From: Halosolutus gelatinilyticus
GTDB lineage: Archaea > Halobacteriota > Halobacteria > Halobacteriales > Natrialbaceae
Reading direction: 5' to 3'
Assembly: GCF_023028105.1 (NCBI RefSeq)
Contig: NZ_CP095491.1
Coordinates: forward strand, 1,426,001 to 1,490,000
DNA length: 64,000 nt
Numbering within the stretch: position 1 is the first letter of the stretch; each line of letters begins with the position of its first letter. The position numbers were made by a program, and so were the translations under genes. The notes under the pieces are model-generated. The model saw only the letters and a list, made by a program, of their open reading frames with translations, did not search any database and was not told the DNA's origin. Below are positions 42,804 through 50,575 of the stretch, piece after piece.

Positions 42804-44660
42804 TCAGACCCCCCAGATGTACGCGATCCCGAGCACGGTCGCGACCGAAAGCAACACCTGCAGCGGTGCGCCGATCCGGGCGTAGTCGCCGAACCGGTAG
42901 CCGCCCGGCCCGTAGACGAACAGGTTCGTCTGGTAGCCGATCGGACCCAGGAAGGCGGTACTGGCGGCGAACGTCACCGCGAGGACGAACGCGAACGGGT
43001 TCGCGCCGATCCCCGACGCGGCCGCCGCCGCAACCGGAATGAGGAGAACGACGCTGGCGTTGTTGCTGATGACGTTGGTCACGATCGCCGTGAGCAGGTA
43101 GAACAGCCACAACACGATCAGTGTCGGGAGGAATCTGGCCGACGATACGACGAGCGCCGCGAGGTAGGCGGCCGCACCCGATCCTTCGAGCGCGACTCCC
43201 AGCGGGATGACTCCCGCCAGCAGGAAGATGATGTCCCACTCGACGGCGTCGTACAGTTCGTTCGCATCGAGGACGCCGGTGACGACCATCGCGACCACGC
43301 CCGCGAGCGCGGTGAGCAGGATCGGGTATATCTCGAGGGCCGCGATCGCGACGACGCCGATCATGATGGCGACCGCGATCGGCGCTTTATCGGAGCGGTA
43401 CTCGGGCCGTGACGGTTCGCGGGCGACGATCACGTCGTCGCGGCGGGAGAGCCGATCGAGCGTGTCGGGGGGCGCCTGGACGAGGAGCGTGTCGCCGACG
43501 TCGAGTCGGCGACCGACGATCCGCTCGCCGATCAGTTCGCCGCCACGGCGGAGCCCGAGAACGGCCGCGCCGAAGTCCTCGCGGAACCCCTCGGGATCGA
43601 GCCGTTCGCCGACGAGCCGCGAGTCGAGCGCGACGACCAGTTCCGTGATGATTCCCTCGTCGTTCCCGTCCGAGAGCTCCGCTGCGGACGACGGCTGGCC
43701 GACCAGTTCGAGCCCGGATACGTTCTCCACGGTCGAGATCGCGCCTCTGTTCGTCCGGACGACCAGCACGTCGCCCTCTTCGAGGGCCGTATCGCGCCGG
43801 GGCGCGACCGAGCGGTCCGCCTCGCGGACGACCTGAACGACATCGACCTCGAGGCCGAACCTGTCGGTCGCCTCCCCCACCGTAACGCCCGCGATCGGCG
43901 AGCCGGGAACGACGACCACGTCGGCGACGTAATCTCCGACTTCGTACTCCTCGAGGTAATCCGCGCGCGGCGGAACGCGTTCGGGGAGGAGGTAGTGACC
44001 GACGAAGATCAGGTAGAGCGATCCGGTAACGACGACGATCGCGCCGAGCGCCGTGAACTCGAACATTGAGAACGCGTGGAGTTCCGGGTAGCGAGTTCCG
44101 AGACGGGCGCTGACGTCGCTCGCGAGGATGTTCGTCGACGTCCCGATGAGCGTGAGCATCCCGCCCATCTGCGAGGCGTACGACAGCGGGATCAACAGCT
44201 TCGACGGCGACGTGTTCCCGCGGTTGGCGACGTCGGTGACGACCGGCACCAGCAGCGCGACGACGGGCGTGTTGTTCAGAAAGCCCGACGCCGGGCTCGT
44301 CGCGACGACCGTCGCGAACACCTGCTTGCGGACGCTGTCGCCGGCGTACTCGGCCATCTGGCGACCGACCTGCTGGACCAATCCGGTGCGACTGATCCCG
44401 CCGCTCAGGATGAGCATCGCGAGCACCGTGATCGTCGCGTCGTTTGCGAACCCGGAGATGCCGGTGCTCGCGTCGATGCCCGTCCACGGCTCGAGGACGA
44501 CGAGGATCACGATCAACAGGATCGCGGTCACGTCGATCGGCAGTCGTTCGGTGACGAAGAGCACGAGCGCGATCGCGACGACGCCCAGAACGACGAGGAT
44601 GTCCGGCGTGAGCGTCGGCTGGCCTGCTCCCGCCTGAGCGATAACCAGACTGGCCACCAT
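42804..44660 (-). CDS. SLC13-family permease with two RCK_C domains
   Basis: A 618-residue transporter of the DASS/CitMHS type. Two blocks of about six helices flank a cytoplasmic region (about 200-395) with two TrkA-C (RCK_C) domains, seen as DYVADVVVVPGSPIAGVTV and a second copy around ELVVALDSRLVGERLDPE. Hallmarks include LNNTPVVALLVPVV, SNNASVVLLIPVAAAAASG and the second-half TNLFVYGPGGY. It probably moves a di- or monovalent anion; the RCK_C part may sense a ligand. ATG 44660 was preferred over a TTG at 44678. Confidence 0.92.
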   Translation of the reverse strand: MVASLVIAQAGAGQPTLTPDILVVLGVVAIALVLFVTERLPIDVTAILLIVILVVLEPWTGIDASTGISGFANDATITVLAMLILSGGISRTGLVQQVGRQMAEYAGDSVRKQVFATVVATSPASGFLNNTPVVALLVPVVTDVANRGNTSPSKLLIPLSYASQMGGMLTLIGTSTNILASDVSARLGTRYPELHAFSMFEFTALGAIVVVTGSLYLIFVGHYLLPERVPPRADYLEEYEVGDYVADVVVVPGSPIAGVTVGEATDRFGLEVDVVQVVREADRSVAPRRDTALEEGDVLVVRTNRGAISTVENVSGLELVGQPSSAAELSDGNDEGIITELVVALDSRLVGERLDPEGFREDFGAAVLGLRRGGELIGERIVGRRLDVGDTLLVQAPPDTLDRLSRRDDVIVAREPSRPEYRSDKAPIAVAIMIGVVAIAALEIYPILLTALAGVVAMVVTGVLDANELYDAVEWDIIFLLAGVIPLGVALEGSGAAAYLAALVVSSARFLPTLIVLWLFYLLTAIVTNVISNNASVVLLIPVAAAAASGIGANPFAFVLAVTFAASTAFLGPIGYQTNLFVYGPGGYRFGDYARIGAPLQVLLSVATVLGIAYIWGV

Positions 44661-44826
44661 CGTTCCATCCAACACCAACCCAGCACGTAATAATTCTCCA
44701 CAGAGTTCGGACAGTGTATCGGCGATGGACGTCGCCGACCCCGGATCGTCACAGCGCGTCGTGACATCGCCGACGGCCGTCCGCGAAACCGTCGCCTTTA
44801 CTCGCGTCGGGCCCGGGCACTCGAGT

Positions 44827-45573
44827 ATGAGTACCGACGCCGACGAGGGATTCGAGGAGTTCGAGGTCGTGCCGGCGGTGGACGTGCAAAACGGCGCGGT
44901 TGTCCAGCTCGTTCAGGGCGAGCGCGGAACGGAGAAAACCTACGGCGATCCCGTCGAGGCGGCTCGACGGTGGATCGGCGCCGGCGCCCGATCGCTCCAC
45001 CTCGTCGATCTCGACGGCGCGTTCGAGGGCGAGCGGGGAAACGCTGACGCGATCGACGCCGTGCTCGACGCCGTCGACGTGCCGACCCAACTCGGCGGCG
45101 GCATTCGAACCGTCGACGACGCCGTCGATCTGCTCGATCGCGGCGTCGATCGGGTCATCCTCGGTACGGCCGCGGTCGAAAACCCCGAGATCGTGGCCGA
45201 AATCAGCGACTACCGCCCGAACAGCGTCGTCGTGAGCCTCGACGCGAAAGACGGCGAGGTCGTCGTCGAGGGCTGGACCGAGAGCGCCGGCATCTCGCCC
45301 GTCGAGGCCGCCGAACGGTACGAGGATCTCGGTGCGGCCGCGATCCTCTTTACGAACGTCGACGTCGAGGGCCGGCTCGAGGGCGTCGCGACCGATCCCG
45401 TCCGGGAACTGGTCGACGCGACCGAGATCCCGGTGATCGCGAGCGGCGGCGTGGCCTCGCTCGAGGACGTCCGCGCCCTCGCGGGCGCCGGCGCCGCGGC
45501 CGTCGTCGTCGGAAGCGCGCTGTACGAGGGGGAGTTCACGCTGGCGGAAGCGCAGTCGGCGATCGGCGGGTAA
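44827..45573 (+). CDS. hisA: Phosphoribosylformimino-AICAR-P isomerase (HisA)
   Basis: A 248-residue (beta/alpha)8 enzyme of histidine biosynthesis that isomerises ProFAR to PRFAR. The first catalytic Asp is in VVPAVDVQNG, the second in SLDAKDGEV. The phosphate-binding elements are QLGGGIRTVDD and VIASGGVASLEDV. ATG 44827 lies about 25 bp from a TATA-like sequence. hisB is 650 bp downstream on the same strand, separated by a minus-strand small gene. Confidence 0.96.
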   Translation: MSTDADEGFEEFEVVPAVDVQNGAVVQLVQGERGTEKTYGDPVEAARRWIGAGARSLHLVDLDGAFEGERGNADAIDAVLDAVDVPTQLGGGIRTVDDAVDLLDRGVDRVILGTAAVENPEIVAEISDYRPNSVVVSLDAKDGEVVVEGWTESAGISPVEAAERYEDLGAAAILFTNVDVEGRLEGVATDPVRELVDATEIPVIASGGVASLEDVRALAGAGAAAVVVGSALYEGEFTLAEAQSAIGG

Positions 45574-45660
45574 GACGTGGGAGGACGACGGAAGCCGGCA
45601 GTTCGTCGCGATCAGCGGGAGGGCGCGAAGGAGGACGAGGCTGGGGCGGCCGGCGCCGAC

Positions 45661-45933
45661 TCAGTCCCGGTTGTAGCCGTGACCGAGGTAAAGGGTGAGG
45701 ACGTTGATCGCCAAGAGGGCGACGAACGCGATCGAGACCGTCGGATCGCCCAATCCCCGTGCGAGCAGGGGGAGGTGGACGAACGGCAGGGCGATCGCGA
45801 CCCAGAACGAGAGGAACTGGGCAGGCTGCTTCACCGACCGGGCGAGTCGGCGGCGGTGGTCATCGGGCTGGCGCTCCGTCTCAGGGGAGGACGGGGCGAT
45901 CGATTCGTTCGAGAGCGGGGAGTGGTTGGACAT
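45661..45933 (-). CDS. Small two-helix membrane protein
   Basis: A 90-residue protein with a disordered N-terminal half and two hydrophobic helices (about 40-60 and 66-83). It ends YLGHGYNRD. No domain is recognised. It lies between hisA and hisB on the opposite strand, with ATG 45933. Confidence 0.65.
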   Translation of the reverse strand: MSNHSPLSNESIAPSSPETERQPDDHRRRLARSVKQPAQFLSFWVAIALPFVHLPLLARGLGDPTVSIAFVALLAINVLTLYLGHGYNRD

Positions 45934-46225
45934 CGGTGCTCGGTTCACCTCTCGATCACGACATTCACTGCAGGTATCATATAACGGGCTGAATATTGGC
46001 CGCGTTTCGGGACGTTTCACCCCGCTAGGCGGCGGTTCCGGACGTTTTCAAACTCCTTCATAAACCGTTAGACGTTTTATACGGGACGCAGATCGAGTGA
46101 AAGTCGATTTTCGGCTCGGCCGATCGAACCGGCGGATATCGTCCGGTCGCCGGACGGTTCCGACGCCGATCGAACGCCGCCGGACGAGCGCAACCGCCTT
46201 GTATCGGCGGCGGTATCGATACCGC

Positions 46226-46813
46226 ATGAGCGATCGAACGGCGACGATCACGCGCGAGACGACCGAGACCGCGATCGAGTGCGCGATCGCGATCGACGGG
46301 ACCGGCGAGGCGACGGTCGAGACGGGAATCGGCTTTTTCGACCACATGCTGACGTCGTTCGCCAAGCACGGTCTGTTCGACCTCGACGTCGACTGCGACG
46401 GCGACCTCGAGATCGACGACCACCACACGGTCGAAGACGTCGCGATCGTCCTCGGGGAGGCGTTCGACGAGGCGCTCGGCGACCGATCGGGGATCGTCCG
46501 CTACGCCGATCGGCGGGTGCCGCTGGACGAGGCCGTCGCGAGCGCCGTCGTCGACGTCAGCGGCCGCCCGCGCTTTTACTTCGACGGCGAGTTCTCGCAG
46601 GCGGCGATCGGCGAGTTCACGAGCGACATGGCCCGCCACTTCGGCGAGTCGCTCGCGATGAACGCTGGGTTGACGCTACACCTCGCGGTCGAGGGCGAGA
46701 ACGCCCACCACGAGGTCGAGGCGCTGTTCAAGGCGCTCGCCCGGACCCTCGACGACGCGACCCGGATCGACGAGCGCCGAGACGGGACGCCGAGCACGAA
46801 AGGCACGCTTTAA
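46226..46813 (+). CDS. hisB: Imidazoleglycerol-phosphate dehydratase (HisB)
   Basis: A 195-residue enzyme of histidine biosynthesis that dehydrates IGP. The metal ligands are in [14 protein letters not shown] (near residue 69) and [15 protein letters not shown] (near 160), each with the two adjacent His residues. [13 protein letters not shown] and [16 protein letters not shown] complete the family pattern. It is monofunctional, as usual in archaea. The last 4 bp overlap the convergent gene at 46810. Confidence 0.97.
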   Translation: MSDRTATITRETTETAIECAIAIDGTGEATVETGIGFFDHMLTSFAKHGLFDLDVDCDGDLEIDDHHTVEDVAIVLGEAFDEALGDRSGIVRYADRRVPLDEAVASAVVDVSGRPRFYFDGEFSQAAIGEFTSDMARHFGESLAMNAGLTLHLAVEGENAHHEVEALFKALARTLDDATRIDERRDGTPSTKGTL

Positions 46814-47691
46814 GCCGGACGAAGAACGCCCTCTTCCTCGACGAATTCCCCGTTCTCGATCGCGCGGTCGATGATTGCTTCCACCTCCCGGGTTTCGAGG
46901 TCGTAGGCGTTGGCGGCTAGCGACTCGATGGCCCGCCGGTCCATCGGGGCCTTGCGGTTGCGAAGGAGCCGGACGACCTTGGCGTACGTCCGCAGACCGC
47001 GTTTGCTGGCGGCCGTGGACGCCGACGGACCGCCCGTCGCGTTCGAATCGTCGGCCGGTTGCTCGTCGGTCGCGCCGTCCGCCGGCGAATCGCCGGGCGC
47101 GTCGCGATCGGCGTCGTCCGCGCCGCTGTCATCACCGTTCTCGTCGTCGCTCTCGCTCGATCGGTCGGTCGCGGCGTCGATCGCACTCGAGGAGCCGATC
47201 GCCGTCGCGTTCGAGTCGTCGGCGTCGGATCCGGAAGACGCCGCGGCATCGCGGTCCGCGTGTTCGACGGTGATGCCGCCCGTCGTCGACGGCGTGCTGC
47301 TGGCATCGGCGTCGGCGTCCCCGCCCGTCTCACCGCCGCGATCGTCGGTCGACTTCGCATCGTCGCGGGCGTCGGCGGAATCGACCGCAGAAGGGGCCGA
47401 AACGGCTGCGTTCGAACTCGTCGCTCGGGACCGCTCCGTCGTCGATTCGTCCGCGGTCGCGACGTCCGACTCCTCCGTTTCGCCGCCGTCGAGTTCGGAC
47501 CCGGGCGCGTCCGCGTCGACGCCGGCGCGGACGAGCAGCGGTTCGAGCAGCGTCTCGAGGCGGTTCTTACAGTCGTCACAGAGGATCGCGCGGCGCTGTT
47601 CGGCCTCCGTCGGTTCGAGTGCTGATGGGACGATTTCGAACGTGCCGACGGGATCACCGGCACAGAAATCACAGCGGCGAAGTGCTCGCAT
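46810..47691 (-). CDS. Zinc-finger / winged-helix protein with a long acidic linker
   Basis: A 293-residue protein in three parts. An N-terminal four-Cys zinc site (CDFC near residue 8, CDDC near residue 38) comes first. Then comes a disordered linker of about 155 residues of Asp, Ser, Ala, Thr and Glu. The C-terminal helix-turn-helix of about 70 residues reads [20 protein letters not shown] and [15 protein letters not shown]. Both ends suggest nucleic-acid binding. The family appears confined to haloarchaea and has no known role. It overlaps hisB by 4 bp, tail to tail. Confidence 0.78.
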   Translation of the reverse strand: MRALRRCDFCAGDPVGTFEIVPSALEPTEAEQRRAILCDDCKNRLETLLEPLLVRAGVDADAPGSELDGGETEESDVATADESTTERSRATSSNAAVSAPSAVDSADARDDAKSTDDRGGETGGDADADASSTPSTTGGITVEHADRDAAASSGSDADDSNATAIGSSSAIDAATDRSSESDDENGDDSGADDADRDAPGDSPADGATDEQPADDSNATGGPSASTAASKRGLRTYAKVVRLLRNRKAPMDRRAIESLAANAYDLETREVEAIIDRAIENGEFVEEEGVLRPA

Positions 47692-47815
47692 GATCGAGGG
47701 GTAGCGGCCGAAAGACTAAAAAGATCCGTCAGACACCGCGCCGGTCGAACCGGCGTCGGCCGCCGCGAGTCGACCACCGGAGACTATATACCGGCCCACG
47801 TACATCCGCCAACGA

Positions 47816-48319
47816 ATGTTCGACGAGATCATGGAGAAGTTCGAGGGGTCGCCGAGCCAGCAGGCGGTGATTCGCCTGCTGCTCGAGCGGGGCTTCTCCG
47901 TCAACGACGACGGCCGCGTGGTATCCGGTGGGATCGAGATTCCGAACACGGGGATCGCTCGCGAGATCGACGTCGATCGTCGGGTCGTCGACTCGACGAC
48001 GGGTGCCATCCTCGAGGACCCCGAACTGCGCCAGATCTTCCAGAACATCTCGCAGGTGCCGAGCCTGATGGACCTGGCGCCAGTGCTCGACCTGACCGTC
48101 CTCTCGGTCGCCGTCGACGACGCTGAACAGGAGGGGATCGTCTCGCAGGTGACGGGGACGCTGGCCGAGCACGGCATCTCCATCCGGCAGACGATCAGCG
48201 AGGACCCCGAGTTCACCGACGAGCCGCGGCTGTACCTCATCACCGACGAGGATCTGCCGGGCGACGTCATCACCGCGATCCGGGACCTCGAGTTCGTTCG
48301 GAAGATCGAACTGCAGTAA
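47816..48319 (+). CDS. ACT-domain regulatory protein
   Basis: A 167-residue protein. An N-terminal helical/HTH-like part (SPSQQAVIRLLLERGFSVNDD) is joined to an ACT domain (about 90-167: LDLTVLSVAVDDAEQEGIVS, HGISIRQTISEDPEF). ACT domains bind amino acids, and haloarchaeal proteins of this layout are thought to sense amino-acid supply. The histidine genes upstream fit that idea but do not prove it. A TATA (ctatatacc, near 47784) lies about 30 bp before the start. Confidence 0.88.
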   Translation: MFDEIMEKFEGSPSQQAVIRLLLERGFSVNDDGRVVSGGIEIPNTGIAREIDVDRRVVDSTTGAILEDPELRQIFQNISQVPSLMDLAPVLDLTVLSVAVDDAEQEGIVSQVTGTLAEHGISIRQTISEDPEFTDEPRLYLITDEDLPGDVITAIRDLEFVRKIELQ

Positions 48320-48406
48320 GCATCGCGGTCTCGATCGCCGACGGCGGCTCCTGAGCGGCCGGCGATCGATCCGCCTCGCGACGGCGTCGCCTTCGATCGG
48401 GCGTCC

Positions 48407-48808
48407 TCACTCGCCGCCGTCGATCGCCACGTCGTGCTCCTCGAGGAGGGCGTCGAGTACGCTGATGAGTTCTTCGAACCGTTCGAGCGACATCTCATCC
48501 GTCGTCACCCAGACACCGTGGTCGTCCCGGATAACCCGGGTCAGGTAACCGTTCTCGAACAGCCGAATCGTCGCCTGGTACTCTCCGAGCTGCGTGTTCC
48601 GGTACGCAGACTGCGAGCGAAAACCGAGCCGCTCGTGATCGGCGAAGCCGACTAGATCGGCCGTCCGTTCGAGGTCCGATCGGAGGTACAACTGCTCGAC
48701 GTCGTCCTCGGTGAAGTACGCGATACTCCGCAGCTCGTCGCCGACCGTCGTTCGGCAGGCGCTTCGTAATTCCTCTGCGAACTCCTGATCGATCGCGGCG
48801 CCGTCCAT
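48407..48808 (-). CDS. Small haloarchaeal protein (DUF7522-like)
   Basis: A 133-residue soluble protein with blocks RSIAYFTEDDVEQLYLRSDL, AYRNTQLGEYQATIRLFENG and VTTDEMSLERFEELISVL. These belong to a family found in many haloarchaea, without known function. ATG 48808 was chosen because upstream sequence is Arg-rich shadow. The fold is probably alpha/beta, with a dimer interface. Confidence 0.75.
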   Translation of the reverse strand: MDGAAIDQEFAEELRSACRTTVGDELRSIAYFTEDDVEQLYLRSDLERTADLVGFADHERLGFRSQSAYRNTQLGEYQATIRLFENGYLTRVIRDDHGVWVTTDEMSLERFEELISVLDALLEEHDVAIDGGE

Positions 48809-49006
48809 GCGAGTGGACACCACACCCTGGCTAATAGCGTCGGGGGTGCCGGCAGAAGTCGAACTCCGAGAGGGCCGGGAGGGATGTGCGACCGGCGGAC
48901 CCGCCGCGAAGGCGATCGACGAGCGTCCGCGAGAACGATGGCCTCTTTTCGCCGGCCGGCGAAGCGCCGCCATGATCAGCGCGCGGATCCGCCGGAGGTG
49001 GCGATC

Positions 49007-49615
49007 GTGAGTCGGACCTACCGCGCCGTCGTGGAACCGGCGACCGCGCGGTTTGTCGTGCAGGGATCGGAGTTCATCGGGCACGCGCGACCCGTCGACT
49101 CCGTCGCGGATGCGGAAGCGTTCGTCGAGACCGTCGAGGCGGAGTACGACGACGCGACGCACAACGTTCCCGCCTACCGCGTTCGCGCGGACACGGATGG
49201 CGACTTCCTCCGAGAGTACTCCAGCGACGACGGCGAACCGTCGGGATCGGCGGGCAAGCCGGCGTTGAACGTGCTCGCCCAGCGGGAGATCGAGAACTGC
49301 GCGGTCGTCGTCACCCGCTACTACGGCGGGACGAACCTCGGCGTCGGTGGCCTCGTCAGGGCCTACTCCCGGGCCGTCAAGGAGGCGATCGATGAGGCCG
49401 GTGTCGTCGAGGAACGCCCGCACGAACGCGTCTCCGCGACTGTCGAGTACGACGACTCCGGGACGGTGCGCGGGATTCTGGAGAGCGAGGGCTACGAGTT
49501 CGACGCGGAGTACGAAACGGCGGTCTCCTTCGGCGTACGGGTTCCGGTCGACGAGGCCGATGCGCTGCGCGATCGACTCCGGAGCGCGACCAGCGGCCGC
49601 GTCGATCTCGAGTGA
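49007..49615 (+). CDS. IMPACT/YigZ-family protein (UPF0029)
   Basis: A 202-residue protein. The conserved core SEFIGHARPVDSVADAEAFV, then DDGEPSGSAGKPALNVLAQ, and RYYGGTNLGVGGLVRAYS form the UPF0029 signature. The C-terminal ferredoxin-like domain (about 135-202, DUF1949) is also present. IMPACT relatives affect translation control in eukaryotes; the bacterial and archaeal role is not settled. Start GTG 49007 is preceded by GGAGG at 48994-48998. Confidence 0.92.
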   Translation: MSRTYRAVVEPATARFVVQGSEFIGHARPVDSVADAEAFVETVEAEYDDATHNVPAYRVRADTDGDFLREYSSDDGEPSGSAGKPALNVLAQREIENCAVVVTRYYGGTNLGVGGLVRAYSRAVKEAIDEAGVVEERPHERVSATVEYDDSGTVRGILESEGYEFDAEYETAVSFGVRVPVDEADALRDRLRSATSGRVDLE

Positions 49616-49628
49616 ACGTCCGAAGGCC

Positions 49629-50492
49629 TCAACCGGCAGTTCGCGGCGGGGAGTTCGCGTTCGAGACGTACCGGTCGATCGCCGAGCGAAGCCCCTCGGG
49701 ATCGTCGAGTTCCGCGCTGTCGAAACGAACGTCGAAGAGGCCGCGATCGAGGACGAGTTCGTCCTCGCGCAGGCGGACGTGCGAAACGGACTCCCAGGGG
49801 ACGAGCGATCGGGTGAAGGGACGCTGTTTGACGAGACCAGCGTCGTGAACCCGAAGCCGCGGCGTCGTTCCGAGCGCGTCGACCCGCCAGCGCCCCTCGG
49901 CGACCCGACCGCCCGACCAGAGGAGGGCGAACACCGTCCAGAAGATAGCGGACGGCCAGTTTCCTTCGATCGCGTTCCCGAATACGAAGACGAGACTGAG
50001 TACGAGCAAGAGCCCGTCTATCCAGGCGGTTCCGCGAGGACTCCACCGCCACGCCGCCGCCGGTTCGTCGATGACGAGCGTCTCGACGTACCGACTCTGG
50101 GCCGCCCTCGAGAGGGCGTGTCCCGCGAGGAGGAGCGCACACGCCGCGGCGAACGCGACGACGAAGAGCGATCGGACGAGCCACTCGAACCGCGATGCGA
50201 GGGCCACCACGCCGAACGCCGCCGCCGGCAGGAGCGACACTAGCCGCCGTTTCAGGCTCCGGCCGAGTCGAGCCGGCAGTGTGCGGTCCCGTCCCGCGAG
50301 GGCGATACCGGCGCCGGATCCGAGGACGAACGCCACGAGCGCCGCACCCGCGAGAACGAGCGGAGACGTCGCTTCGAGGACGGCGATCGTCGCCGCTCCG
50401 CTCGCGAACAGCACGCCGGTGTAGACGCCGGCCGCGAGCCGAAAGAGGGCGTCCGGGTCGGTGATCGAGGAAACCGCATTTCGTTCGGTCAC
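49629..50492 (-). CDS. Membrane protein with a C-terminal PH-like domain
   Basis: A 287-residue protein with about six hydrophobic helices in the first 200 residues and a soluble C-terminal part (about 205-287) resembling a bacterial PH-like fold (RPFTRSLVPWESVSHVRLRE, RSAIDRYVSNA). No characterised homolog is recognised. Start GTG 50492. It lies 13 bp from the convergent IMPACT gene. Confidence 0.72.
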   Translation of the reverse strand: MTERNAVSSITDPDALFRLAAGVYTGVLFASGAATIAVLEATSPLVLAGAALVAFVLGSGAGIALAGRDRTLPARLGRSLKRRLVSLLPAAAFGVVALASRFEWLVRSLFVVAFAAACALLLAGHALSRAAQSRYVETLVIDEPAAAWRWSPRGTAWIDGLLLVLSLVFVFGNAIEGNWPSAIFWTVFALLWSGGRVAEGRWRVDALGTTPRLRVHDAGLVKQRPFTRSLVPWESVSHVRLREDELVLDRGLFDVRFDSAELDDPEGLRSAIDRYVSNANSPPRTAG

Positions 50493-50575
50493 GTCATGTT
50501 CGTACGCTAATCGAAGTGAAAACACTATCGAGGTCCTGCGGTCGCGAACGACGGCGATCGGATCGAGTGCCGCGA

